Below, in pieces: positions 12,469-21,882 of a stretch of DNA of 64,000 bases. The notes under the pieces were generated by a model. That model was not told where the DNA came from. It saw only the letters and a list, made by a program, of their open reading frames with translations, and did no database searches. Both the position numbers and the translations under genes were made by a program. Source of the DNA: Urophycis tenuis. Its lineage: Eukaryota; Chordata; Actinopteri; Gadiformes; Phycidae. Every line of letters begins with the position of its first letter. The stretch's first letter is position 1. The stretch covers positions 496,001 to 560,000 of the forward strand of contig JAXIVH010000050.1 in assembly GCA_036785325.1 (NCBI GenBank), given 5' to 3'.

Positions 12469-15400
12469 CCAACAGAACACACATGAATCAGCTTATTATT
12501 TCGACGACCCATGGGCAAATATAGTCATGCCATACGTCGTTGGAAAGCTTAGATTTCCCCGTTTAAAATGAGCCAATCTCCGAGCAATTTGGTTGCTCAC
12601 AGACAAATCTGCGTCAGGTTGACTGAAGTCTACACAGCAGCTAAAGACATACCTTCAACGTTTCAATTAACATCAATCTTTCCTTACAGAACACAAATGA
12701 ATTAGCTTAGTATTTCAACGACCCTTTAGTGAATATAGTCTTGCCATACGCCGTTGGAAAGCTTAGATTTCCCCGCTTAAAATGAGCCCATCCGCGAGCA
12801 GTCTGGTTGATCACAGACTAAACTGCGTCAGGTTGACTGAAGTCTACCCAGCAGCTAAAAACATACCTTAAGCGTTTCAATTAACATCAATCTTTCCTTA
12901 CAGAACACAAATTAATTAGCTTAGTATTTCAACGACCCTTTGGTGAATATAGTCTTGCCATACGCCGTTGGAAAGCTTAGATTTCCCCGCTTAAAATGAG
13001 CCCATCCGCGAGCAGTCTGGTTGATCACAGACTAAACTGCGTCAGGTTGACTGAAGTCTACCCAGCAGCTAAAAACATACCTTCAACGTTTCAATTAACA
13101 TCAATCTTTCCTTACAAAACACAAATTAATTAGCTTAGTATTTCAACGACCCATGAGTCGATATAGTCTTGCCATACGCCTTTGGAAAGCTTAGATTTCC
13201 CCGCTTAAAATGAGCCCATCCGCGAGCAGTCTGGTTGATCACAGACTAAACTGCGTCAGGTTGACTGAAGTCTACCCAGCAGCTAAAAACATACCTTCAA
13301 CGTTTCAATTAACATCAATCTTTCCTTACAGAACACAAATTAATTAGCTTAGTATTTCAACGACCCTTTGGTGAATATAGTCTTGCCATACGCCGTTGGA
13401 AAGCTTAGATTTCCCCGCTTAAAATGAGCCCATCCGCGAGCAGTCTGGTTGATCACAGACTAAACTGCGTCAGGTTGAATGAAGTCTACCCAGCAGCCAA
13501 AAACATACCTTCAACGTTTCAATTAACATCAATCTTTCCTTACAGAACACAAATTAATTAGCTTAGTATTTCAACGACCCATGAGTCAATATAGTCTTGC
13601 CATACGCCGTTGGAAAGCTTAGATTTCCCCGCTTAAAATGAGCCCATCCGCAAGCAGTCTGGTTGATCACAGACTAAACTGCGTCAGGTTGACTGAAGTC
13701 TACCCAGCAGCTAAAAACATACCTTAAACGTTTCAATTAACATCAATCTTTCCTTACAGAACACAAATTAATTAGCTTAGTATTTCAACGACCCTTTGGT
13801 GAATATAGTCTTGCCATACGCCGTTGGAAAGCTTAGATTTCCCCGCTTAAAATGAGCCCATCCGCGAGCAGTGTGGTTGATCACAGACTAAACTGCGTCA
13901 GGTTGAATGAAGTCTACCCAGCAGCCAAAAACATACCTTCAACGTTTCAATTAACATCAATCTTTCCTTACAGAACACAAATTAATTAGCTTAGTATTTC
14001 AACGACCCATGAGTCAATATAGTCTTGCCATACGCCGTTGGAAAGCTTAGATTTACCCGCTTAAAATGAGCCCATCCGCGAGCAGTCTGGTTGATCACAG
14101 ACTAAACTGCGTCAGGTTGACTGAAGTCTACCCAGCAGCTAAAAACATACCTTCAACGTTTCAATTAACATCAATCTTTCCTTACAGAACACAAATTAAT
14201 TAGCTTAGTATTTCAACGACCCATGAGTCGATATAGTCTTGCCATACGCCGTTGGAAAGCTTAGATTTCCCCGCTTAAAATGAGCCCATCCGCGAGCAGT
14301 CTGGTTGATCACAGACTAAACTGCGTCAGGTTGAATGAAGTCTACCCAGCAGCTAAAAACATACCTTTAACGTTTCAATTAACATCAATCTTTCCTTACA
14401 GAACACAAATTAATTAGCTTAGTATTTCAACGGCCCTTTGGTGAATATAGTCTTGCCATACGCCGTTGAAAAGCTTAGATTTCCCCGCTTAAAATGAGCC
14501 GATGGGCTCAACCATCCGCGAGCAGTCTGGTTGATCACAGACAAAACTGCGTCAGGTTGACTGAAGTCTACCCAGCAGCTAAAAACATACCTTAAACGTT
14601 TCAATTAACATCAATCTTTCCTTACAGAACACAAATTAATTAGCTTAGTATTTCAACGACCCTTTGGTGAATATAGTCTCGCCACACGCCGTTGGAAAGC
14701 TTAGATTTCCTCGCTTATAATGAGCCCATCCCCGAGCAATTTGGTTGCTCACAGACTAAACTGCGTCAGGTTGACTGAAGTCTACCCAGCAGCTAAAAAC
14801 ATACCTTCAACGTTTCAATTAACATCAATCTTTCCTTACAGAACACAAATTAATTATCTTAGTATTTCAACGACCCATGAGTCAATATAGTCTTGCCATA
14901 CGCCGTTGGAAAGGTTAGATTTCCCCGCTTAAAATGAGCCCATCCGCGAGCAGTCTGGTTGCTTCCAGACAAAACTGCGTCAGGTTGACTGAAGTCTACC
15001 CAGCAGCTAAAAATATACCTTCAACGTTTCAATTAAGATCAATCTTTCAATAAAGAACAGAAATTAATTAGCTAAGTATTTCAACGACCCATGAGTCAAT
15101 ATAGTCTTGCCGTACGCCATTGGAAAGCTTAGATTTCCCCGCTTAAAATGAGCCCATCCGCGAGCAGTCTGGTTGATCACAGACTAAACTGCGTCAGGTT
15201 GAATGAAGTCTACCCAGCAGCTAAAAACATACCTTTAACGTTTCAATTAACATCAATCTTTCCTTACAGAACACAAATTAATTAGCTTAGTATTTCAACG
15301 GCCCTTTGGTGAATATAGTCTTGCCATACGCCGTTGAAAAGCTTAGATTTCCCCGCCTAAAATGAGCCCATCCGCCAGCAGTCTGGTTGATCACAGACTA

Positions 15401-15676
15401 AACTGTGTCAGGTTGACTGAAGTCTACCCAGCAGCTAAAAACATACCTTAAACGTTTCAATTAACATCAATCTTTCCTAACTGAACACAAATTAATTAGC
15501 TAAGTATTTCAACGTCCCATGAGTCAATATAGTCTTGCCATACGCCGTTGGGAAGCTTCGATTTCCCCGCTCAAAATGAGCCCATCCGCGAGCAATTTTG
15601 TTGCTCAGAGACAAAACTGCGTCAGGTTGACTGAAGTCTACCCAGCAGCTAAAAACATACCTTCAACGTTTCAATT
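12469..15676 (+). repeat. 214-bp satellite run S4, 15 monomers plus 12 bp
   Basis: Length 3208 bp, which is 15 x 214 minus 14 plus a 12-bp insertion at 14501-14512. The insertion is described separately. A type B monomer lies near 15033. Confidence 0.95.
14501..14512. other. 12-bp palindromic insertion in one monomer
   Basis: The monomer normally reads TGAGCCCATCCGCG. Here GATGGGCTCAAC is inserted, and its first ten bases are the exact reverse complement of TGAGCCCATC, making a short hairpin. It is the only length change in any complete satellite run of the window. Confidence 0.8.
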
Positions 15677-15914
15677 CACGCGTTTTTTTTGTAAAACGTG
15701 TAGCTATGATAAAGGACACATGTTTTGGCCTGTTTTATTATTCATAGTTGGCTTAACAGTAATAGAATATTATTATATGCTATAAGTGACCAGACGCCCG
15801 AGATCAAAACTGGGAGCATAATCCCCGAGAAGGGGGAAAAAAAGGGTCAGCTATGTTTAAGTATATATATATATATGTGTGTGTATATATGCGTGTGTGT
15901 GTGTGTATATATGC

Positions 15915-15957
<43 letters not shown>

Positions 15958-16654
15958 AATCACTTACTTGGAACGGCATGATCCCACATCGCTGTGAAGG
16001 GATGGCGTTAACCCGGTGGGCGTGCAACCCCTCGAGAGAGTTGCTGCCTCACCGGCACTTGTACTTGTTCAGCCGGATGCAGTTCTTCACAACCGACTTC
16101 ACAGAGACATACAGCTGTATGCCAGGGGAGTCCTGTAACACACAACCTATTGCAAGGTCCTCATTTATGCTGGTGTCATTTTGAAATGTTACCATATACA
16201 AGTTTGAATGGTTTTGACACACGATGACTGCAGAGACAGCTGCAGGATGGCCCACGAAGCAGGACGGAGGGGGCCTGTGGCTGTGCGGGGAGGACCAGCG
16301 GTATGGGTGCTGCCGACACAGGGGGCGGGCGGGCCACAGGCTGACGCAGCAGGAGGCCTCGGCTGGAGGCGGGTGGGCGCAGGAGGCTTCGGCCGGGTGG
16401 AGGACGACAACGCAGTGGGCTGAACGGGCCGGTTGGTGGGAGTCACAGGCTCTGGCTCATCAACAAATAACCTGGAAATATAAAATACACACGTGATCAG
16501 TATTGATATTGATATCTTTTATAAGAACACTGTTCATACTGTTTACACTTTTTATACAACTGTTTATACAATGTCCATACTGTTTATTTATTAATGTTTA
16601 TCACTAACAATAAAGGTGACTTGGTATGACTTGTGTGCTATTTTCTTTCCACAG
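15677..16654. repeat. composite module U5, last of block I
   Basis: Module of 978 bp. The captured exon at 15968-16227 carries the TGA stop and private changes (CAACCGACTT and GGGGAGTCC). The right part reads CACTAACAATAAAGG instead of CACTGAAAAATAAAGG. The following satellite breaks off after about 70 bp. Confidence 0.9.
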
Positions 16655-16725
16655 CCAAAAGAACACACATGAATCAGCTTATTATTTCGACGACCCGTGG
16701 GCGAATTTAGTCATGCCATATACCG
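16655..16725 (+). repeat. satellite remnant S5 at the end of block I
   Basis: Partial, diverged monomer joining module U5 to the array edge sequence. No gene. Confidence 0.75.
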
Positions 16726-17524
16726 TTGGAAAGCTTAGATTGCCACGATTAAAAGGAGATCATCCACGAGTCATATGCTTGCTCACAGACAAAACGGCGA
16801 TAGGTTGAATGAAGTCTACCCAGCAGCTAAAAACATAGCTTCAACGTCAACGGAATCGTTTCTCTTTCTACGAAATCGATACAGCTAAATACATACCTTA
16901 ACGAAAAGTCGAATTATTAACTCGCAAAGGATGAAGATCATCAAATTCACCTTAGTCGAATCCTCCGTTGGCAGTGGACAGCAATGACCGTGACTACGTA
17001 TGAGTCATAAAAACATTAGGTGACGTATTCCGATCCTCGCTCAGCGATTGGTCCGTTGAGCGCCGAGCTCTGCTCAGCATCGCTCCGCCATTGGCCGATC
17101 GCTGCTCAACTCTGCTCAGCTTTGGTCAACCATTGGTCGGTTAGCGTGAGCTTAGGGACTTGGCGGAGAGTTTGCCTGAAGAAGGCGAACGACCCCCCCC
17201 CCCCCCCCAAGTCCCTATTGCGCAACCCTGGGATCGACCAAAAAGGATCGGGGAGGATCAAAAGGGATGGCTCCATCTGGTGGCCACCGGTGGGAGGTTT
17301 TATTTCCAGAAATTTCCAAAAATGTCATTGTGAGGGACCGACTTGATCACCCCACGTATTGGGATGTGGACTCTCTGGCCTGGACCGTGTGGACAAACAC
17401 GAGGGGTGGCAATGCCGTTGAAAAGTAGTGGGGCTTTATTGTCTTCACCACAACTTGCAAAATAACAAAACAAACATAAATCCAAAATCCTAAATAATAC
17501 TAAATGGCAAAACTAGCCATTTTA
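16726..17524. repeat. array right-edge segment, copy 1
   Basis: Nearly identical to 61215-62010 in the same orientation, with a shorter poly-C run in the second copy. It starts as a strongly diverged satellite monomer (to about 16850), continues as unique sequence with three ATTGG boxes, and ends inside an LTR-like segment. Both copies end an array block, so the block with its edge was probably duplicated. The 108-codon plus-strand ORF (17020-17346) is kept in both copies, but I see no reason to call it a gene. Confidence 0.85.
17040..17143. promoter_or_regulatory. three phased CCAAT (ATTGG) boxes, possible promoter
   Basis: ATTGG occurs at 17047, 17090 and 17132, that is 43 and 42 bp apart, inside a small tandem repeat that also contains CTCTGCTCAGC. 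ATTGG is the reverse complement of the CCAAT box bound by NF-Y. Spacing of about four helix turns is suggestive, but no transcript start can be seen. The same set is present at 61536-61625. Confidence 0.35.
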
Positions 17525-17748
17525 GCCGCTTAGCTCAGCATGAAGTAGCATAGCATAGGTTAGCTTAGCCTAGCATAGCCTAGCATACCGGGTACTGGCC
17601 TCACATCAAGCCAGCACCTACCCTCAGTTAACCCCCACACAGAATGAGGCACCCCTTAAATAAGAAATCAGTCCTAATTGGACCAATCAAGGCCAGTTAG
17701 GCCATACACCAATCACGGCCAGTTGGGCCATACCAATAAGGGGTGAAC
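17330..17748 (-). mobile_element. LTR-like segment next to a Gypsy pol fragment
   Basis: On the minus strand it starts TGTTCACCCC and ends TCACA, giving TG...CA ends. It contains a TATA-like TTATTTAAGG near 17660 and AATAAA near 17437, about 220 bp apart, as expected for a promoter and poly(A) signal of an LTR. It lies on the 3' side of the RNase H fragment. There is no clear polypurine tract or target duplication, so the ends are provisional. Only its distal part is present in the copy at 61215-62010. Confidence 0.4.
17528..17587. repeat. short irregular repeat of TAGCATAGC
   Basis: Repeated TAGC/TAGCAT/TTAGCC words within the LTR-like segment. Simple-repeat character. Confidence 0.5.
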
Positions 17749-18059
17749 ACCCCATTGCAAGGCTACAAACAAAATATACCTAAATGGAAAGTAAACCTTG
17801 TAAGAAAACACAGTATTTACATTTCACCAAACAACATATTACCCAATATATATACACACTTTACACCTCATCTAAATATATACAAAAACAGCTGTTTACA
17901 CCCAATGCCCCCCTGGGCTATCCCATGTGTCCTCTGTCCTGAATGAACAAAATATTGCCCCCTACTGCAGCTGGAGTACAATACAATAACATTCAGTAAA
18001 AACAATCAGTCCATGTGTTTGTGAGACAACCAGTGAGAAGGGAGGTGTTCACTTTCTCA
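17749..18059. other. stretch between LTR-like segment and RNase H
   Basis: No gene is recognised. In a complete Gypsy element the integrase would lie here on the minus strand. None of its motifs are visible, so this part seems to have been deleted or replaced. Confidence 0.4.
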
Positions 18060-18340
18060 CATTTCCCTCCTCCTCTGGAGGAGGGAACCCAACAGGGTGT
18101 CGAGACAAAAAGTCCGCCACCGTATTCTGCTTGCCCGCTCGGTACTGCACTGTGAACCGGTATGGCTGCAGTGCCAAGAACCAGCGGGTGATGCGGGCGT
18201 TTGAGTCCTTCATGCGCTCTAGCCACTGCAAGGCGCGGTGGTCAGTCTCTAGGGTGAAGTCTCTACCCAGCAGGTAGTATTTTAGGGTGTCGAGTGCCCA
18301 CTTGACAGCTAGGCACTCCAACTCAACTGCCGCATACCTG
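18060..18340 (-). mobile_element. Ty3/Gypsy pol fragment, RNase H (distal part)
   Basis: The minus-strand reading frame contains the family motifs LETDHRALQWL and GKQNTVADFLSRHP, typical of the RNase H domain that follows reverse transcriptase in Ty3/Gypsy elements. The frame is open for about 90 codons and ends soon after the domain. On its 5' side it is cut by a Harbinger element. The proximal part of the same domain is at 20117-20282, in the same strand and matching frame. No integrase, protease or gag is present, so this is a dead fragment. Confidence 0.88.
18338..18340. repeat. Harbinger target-site duplication CTG, left copy
   Basis: CTG immediately precedes the left terminal repeat and is repeated at 20117-20119 after the right one. 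Confidence 0.75.
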
Positions 18341-18639
18341 GGGCCTCATGTACTAACAATTGCGTGGATTTTCGACTGAAACATGGCGTACGCACAAAGC
18401 CAGAAACCGCCGCACGCACAAAAAAATTCAGATGTATCAATCTGAGCGTACGCATGAACCCAAGCACATTTCCTTTGTACATACCAAATCAACGTGGAAT
18501 TGAGCGCACGTGCACGAGTATCCGACTTGTCCCTGTCCACGCCCCTATTCAATTATGTTAATCATATTTAGATGAGCCCTGCATCAGGGATTCCCCTCTG
18601 TACGATCATAGAAAGAGAAGCACATCTATAAAGCGAGCA

Positions 18640-18875
18640 CATCTAAAAAGCGAAAATTTACCGAGTGCGAACTGGAGACTCTCCTGACTGAGGTGGAGGC
18701 TCGGAGGGTGGTTTTATTTGGCAGTTTGTCCTCCGGGATTAACAGCAAGCGGAAGAGGAGTGAGTGGGACAGCGTGTGTGAGGCGGTCAACGCTGTGGGT
18801 TCAGAGAGCCGCACACACGCTGAACTTAAAAAGAAGTTGTCAGATATAAAAATGGAAGTGAAAAGGAGGACTGCT
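18640..18875 (+). pseudogene. Harbinger Myb/SANT-like protein gene, truncated
   Basis: This plus-strand frame reads through KRKFTECELETLLTEVE, SGINSKRKRSEW, then HAELKKKLSDIKMEVKRR, which is the trihelix Myb/SANT-like DNA-binding domain found in the accessory protein of PIF/Harbinger transposons. In active elements that protein binds the transposon ends and partners the transposase. No ATG is present where the protein should start; the longest frame begins at a GTG inside the domain (18693). After KRR the sequence switches abruptly into the 3' end of the transposase gene on the other strand. The rest of the protein is thus missing, probably by internal deletion. Not functional. Confidence 0.8.
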
Positions 18876-19690
18876 GCCCACCGTCCCTTCAGGAGACCTA
18901 TTGCCCTCTCAACGACTGACCGAGTGCGGGTATGGAGGTCATTGTACCTCCGCTCTCGGTCAGTCTGAGGGTTGGTCAGAGGGGTCACGTCCTCAGTGGG
19001 TAGCCACGGTCGCCTGGGGTTAATTGAAAACAGGCAGTATAAGTAAACTGGATTTGTTGTTCCCATTTCTTAGTTTTATACACCACTTACATGGATCACA
19101 CACTATTGTTATAAATTAATGCCGAAGGGCGCCGGGGCAAAGGTGAGGCTGATAATGACATTTCACACTTTTCGCACGGGTTTATTAACAAAAAACTTTG
19201 CACACAGAGACAGGGGCTTGTACGAAAGATCCGAAGCTGTTGCTTAACCAGCGAATCAATCACACAAACAAGTAATGATGCTGTGAAGACAGGATAGTAT
19301 TTGGGGACGTACACTCAATGCGCATCACGGGGATTAATATTAGGACAATTAAAAGAATACAATTACTCACCAAGAAGCCACCCATCGCGCACAATGCCAG
19401 CCTGCAGTCTGTTCCCAACTATGCTGTTACTCAGAATATATGAGTCGTGCGTTGAACCAGGCCACCTCGCCACAATGTTGGTTAATAACATTTGCGCATC
19501 ACATATAATTTGTAGCCGACATTTATTGAATGGAAATGTTTCCTGTTCACATATACAAATTCGTCATGTGATGGCGCTTTTATGGCAATGTGAGTGCAGT
19601 CGACAGCTCCGATTATATTAGGAAAACCGGCTCTCGCTGCAAATTGCGCCATTCGCAATGTCCTCTAATTGTTGACGGAATTTTTGGGTG
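18876..19690 (-). pseudogene. Harbinger DDE transposase gene, broken
   Basis: Minus strand. The 5' piece (about 19345-19670) carries GFPNIIGAVDCTH and WPGSTHDSYI, the regions of the first two catalytic aspartates. The 3' piece (about 18885-19013) carries NPQTDRERRYNDLH and SVVERAIGLLKGRW, around the catalytic glutamate. Between them CTTG/GTGAGT at 19370 and ACCCCAG at 19014-19020 look like an intron of about 357 bp. There are at least two frame breaks: five extra bases after the SINV motif, and a loss after the GYPL-type motif. The N-terminal region is not recognisable. The gene meets the Myb remnant tail to tail. Compared with HARBI1-like transposases it is clearly incomplete. Confidence 0.82.
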
Positions 19691-20116
19691 TGCTTTTATA
19701 CCCAGTCATGTTATTGCAGACTTGTCGGTGTTGATTGTTCATCGGTGTTAATTGTTCACGTGTCTCGAATGTGCACTTCACTCAATCAACTACTATTTTA
19801 CACATTCCTTTATTATGACAGTTTCCCAGCATTTAAATATTTTTATTTCTTATCTCTTATGTCCATCTACTGCGTAGCGGTTGTCTGCCATGTAATAAGA
19901 ATTTAATTGCTCTGACAAATTAAACATGATGCTTTGATCACCTCTAAGTGTCGCCAAAGGGTCAACTGCTGTAGAAATGTGCGTACGCCGGCTCAAGAGT
20001 TGACGTGAGGCACGCAAATTTATACGGCCATTTCAGTCTTGATACATCTGCACTTTGCCGTGAGAATGAACGTACACCATTTTTTTGTGCGTACGCAACG
20101 TTCGTACATGAGGCCC

Positions 20117-20119
20117 CTG
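20117..20119. repeat. Harbinger target-site duplication CTG, right copy
   Basis: Matches CTG at 18338-18340. Removing the transposon and one copy of this triplet restores a continuous RNase H frame in the host retroelement. Confidence 0.75.
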
Positions 20120-20282
20120 GTCTCTCTGGGGAACAACTTGCGACTTATGTAAGCCACAGGCTTCATGTCGTCCCCCTCTCCTTGGAGCAGTACTGCCCCA
20201 AGACCAACACCAGATGCGTCAGTCTGGACGGTGAAGGGCTGTTCAAAGTCAGGGCTCTGGAGAACAGGATCCAGATTATCTG
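20117..20282 (-). mobile_element. Ty3/Gypsy pol fragment, RT/RNase H junction
   Basis: The minus strand reads PDFEQPFTVQTDASGVGLGA and KPVAYISRKLFP, the start of the RNase H domain of Ty3/Gypsy elements, with the catalytic aspartate in QTDAS. The similarity stops abruptly near 20282. The rest of the reverse transcriptase, with its YxDD box, is missing. Its continuation lies beyond the Harbinger element at 18060-18340. Confidence 0.88.
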
Positions 20283-20514
20283 AACACGAACAAGGGAAAC
20301 TGATTGTGTTGAACTGATTAAGGTTAAAAACATTGTGCATTTCAACAGCAATATAAAAAACAAACAAAATGACTTCAAGTAAAACTGTAAAGTGCATTAT
20401 TTTTAACTATATAAATAGCCGCTTGCTGAAGCACTTTAAAACACACACAAAGAAAAAGACAAACACACACACACACACACACACATATTTACAGTTATTT
20501 ACAAAGTCCGGTAT
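20283..20514. other. AT-rich stretch with (AC)n
   Basis: No gene. An (AC)n run lies at about 20461-20485. On the minus strand this follows the stop codon of the gene remnant at 20515-21042, so it could be its old 3' untranslated region. I see no clear poly(A) signal. Confidence 0.5.
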
Positions 20515-21042
20515 TTACAAAGTCCTCCTTTCCAACTCTGCATCCACGACACTCTTAAAGTGTTCAAAGTTGTCATAGACAACATTGTCGAAGCCAGGGG
20601 TAGTGGACTTCCTCGTGGATGGGCAGAAGGAAAATATCTTCTGTGGGCTTCCAGCCACTTTGTCCTTGGAAGGGGTGTACCTCTTTCGCCGTCCACCACA
20701 GTTTGGCAGGTGGCAAGCCCCACAAGGCCGCGAGGACTTGTTGGGCATGAACGCCTTCACTGTTGGTGCAGGAGGGACAAAGCTCTGGCTGCAGGATGGG
20801 CCACGAAACAGGACGGAGGGGGCCTGTGGCTGTGCGGGGAGGACCAGCAGCAGTATGGGTGCTGCCGACGTGGGGGGCCGGCCACAGGCTGACGCAGCAG
20901 GAGGCCTCCTTGCCTCGGCCTGCTGGTTGACGCGCTGGATCTGCCGCGGGTCCAAGCAAGACGTCCGCCGGCCGTGACCACCGGCGACACGGAGCGATGC
21001 CATGCGGTGGTTCCACTGCACGGCAAAGGACACCAAGTATAC
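20515..21042 (-). pseudogene. last coding exon (exon B) of an unidentified fish multicopy gene
   Basis: The minus-strand frame opens at an acceptor (TGTTTCAG then GTATAC) and runs to a stop at 20515, about 175 codons. It reads VYLVSFAVQWNHRMASLRV, then a proline/alanine-rich linker, then a cysteine-rich tail with CGACHLPNCGGRRKRYTPSK and a second stretch KIFSFCPSTRKSTTPGF, which suggests a small zinc-binding domain. Joined in phase 0 to exon A it would place FQ before VYL. From memory, a CRRG-x-SLE-x-LH-x-H motif followed by FQ-x-YL and WN occurs near the end of large multicopy fish proteins of unknown function. The family name is uncertain. Upstream exons are not in the window, and the adjoining exon A has a stop, so this is a pseudogene fragment. 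Confidence 0.6.
20781..20913. repeat. proline-linker segment shared by exon B and the modules
   Basis: About 125 bp matching 21466-21590, and the equivalent part of every module, in direct orientation about 680 bp apart. Shared words include CAGGACGGAGGGGGCCTGTG and TATGGGTGCTGCCGAC. It encodes proline/alanine-rich sequence on the minus strand in exon B. Confidence 0.75.
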
Positions 21043-21194
21043 CTGAAACACACATTTCCATTTGACTGTCATTGTGTACAATGCTTACAGGTGACGGCTG
21101 AAGCTTTTCTTTTTAAATTATACCGTATGAACATGGGTCTGCAATAAAGCTTTATATATATTTATGCGTGTGTGTGTGTGTTTTAATCACTTAC
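21043..21194 (-). other. intron between exon A and exon B
   Basis: 152 bp with GTAAGT donor (minus strand, at 21194) and TTTCAG acceptor. It contains a short (CA)n near the donor and a TATATA run. In the other 19 modules the donor side is the same, but the sequence departs within the CA/TA microsatellite and never reaches exon B. Confidence 0.6.
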
Positions 21195-21882
21195 TTGGAA
21201 CGGCATGATCCCACATCGCTGTGAAGGGATGGCGTTAACCAGGTGGGCGTGCAACCCCTCGAGAGAGTTGCTGCCTCACCGGCACTTGTACTTGTTCAGC
21301 CGGATGCAGTTCTTCACAACCACCTTCACAGAGACATACAGCCGTATGCCAGGGGGGTCCTGTAACACACAACCTATTGCAAGGTCCTCATTTATGCTGG
21401 TGTCATTTTGAAATGTTACCATATACAAGTTTGAATGGTTTTGACACACGATGACTGCAGAGACAGCTGCAGGATGGCCCACGAAGCAGGACGGAGGGGG
21501 CCTGTGGCTGTGCGGGGAGGACCAGCGGTATGGGTGCTGCCGACACAGGGGGCGGGCGGGCCACAGGCTGATGCAGCAGGAGGCCTCGGCTGGAGGCGGG
21601 TGGGCGCAGGAGGCTTCGGCCGGGTGGAGGACGACAACGCAGTGGGCTGAACGGGCCGGTTGGTGGGAGTCACAGGCTCTGGCTCATCAACAAATAACCT
21701 GGAAATATAAAATACACACGTGATCAGTATTGATATTGATATCTTTTATAAGAACACTGTTCATACCGTTTACACTTTTTATACAACTGTTTATACAATG
21801 TCCATACTGTTTATTTATTAATGTTTATCACTGAAAAATAAAGGTGACTTGGTATGACTTGTGTGCTATTTTCTTTCCACAG
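21183..21882. repeat. composite module U6, left part replaced by exon B
   Basis: The right two-thirds of the module (exon A, GC-rich segment, AT-rich right part) is present as in the other copies. The AT-rich left part is absent; in its place lie the intron and exon B. It starts array block II. It is either the original junction from which modules were built or a recombinant. Confidence 0.85.
21195..21454 (-). pseudogene. penultimate exon (exon A) beside exon B
   Basis: The minus strand reads from VIVCQNHSNLYMVTFQND to GIMPFQ and ends at CCAA/GTAAGT. The conserved core is KNCIRLNKYKCR followed by a stop here (CGG TGA), where open copies read CRRGSNSLEGLHAHL. It is the only one of 20 copies still contiguous with exon B. 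The upstream limit is set at a CTGCAG acceptor-like site and is uncertain. The stop makes this copy non-functional even though it keeps its neighbour. Confidence 0.6.

Larger units (their letters stand above)
18341..20116. mobile_element. PIF/Harbinger DNA transposon, degraded
   Basis: 1776-bp element with terminal inverted repeats GGGCCTCATGTAC (left) and GTACATGAGGCCC (right). The similarity of the ends continues further inside through CGTACGCACAAA-type words. It is flanked by CTG direct repeats. Inside are remains of both genes known from Harbinger elements: a plus-strand Myb/SANT-like protein and a minus-strand DDE transposase. Both are truncated and the transposase is also frameshifted. 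The element interrupts a Gypsy RNase H domain. The target context ACCTGGTCT fits the CWG target reported for fish Harbinger families, a point given from memory. Confidence 0.88.

Noticed and set aside
16626..16808. 60-codon ORF beginning MTCVLFSFHSQ near module ends (also 45224 and 47887)
   Set aside because: It crosses the module-satellite boundary and is open only in copies with particular substitutions.
18346..18561. Small ORFs at the Harbinger left end
   Set aside because: They lie within the subterminal inverted-repeat region and match nothing expected of the element.
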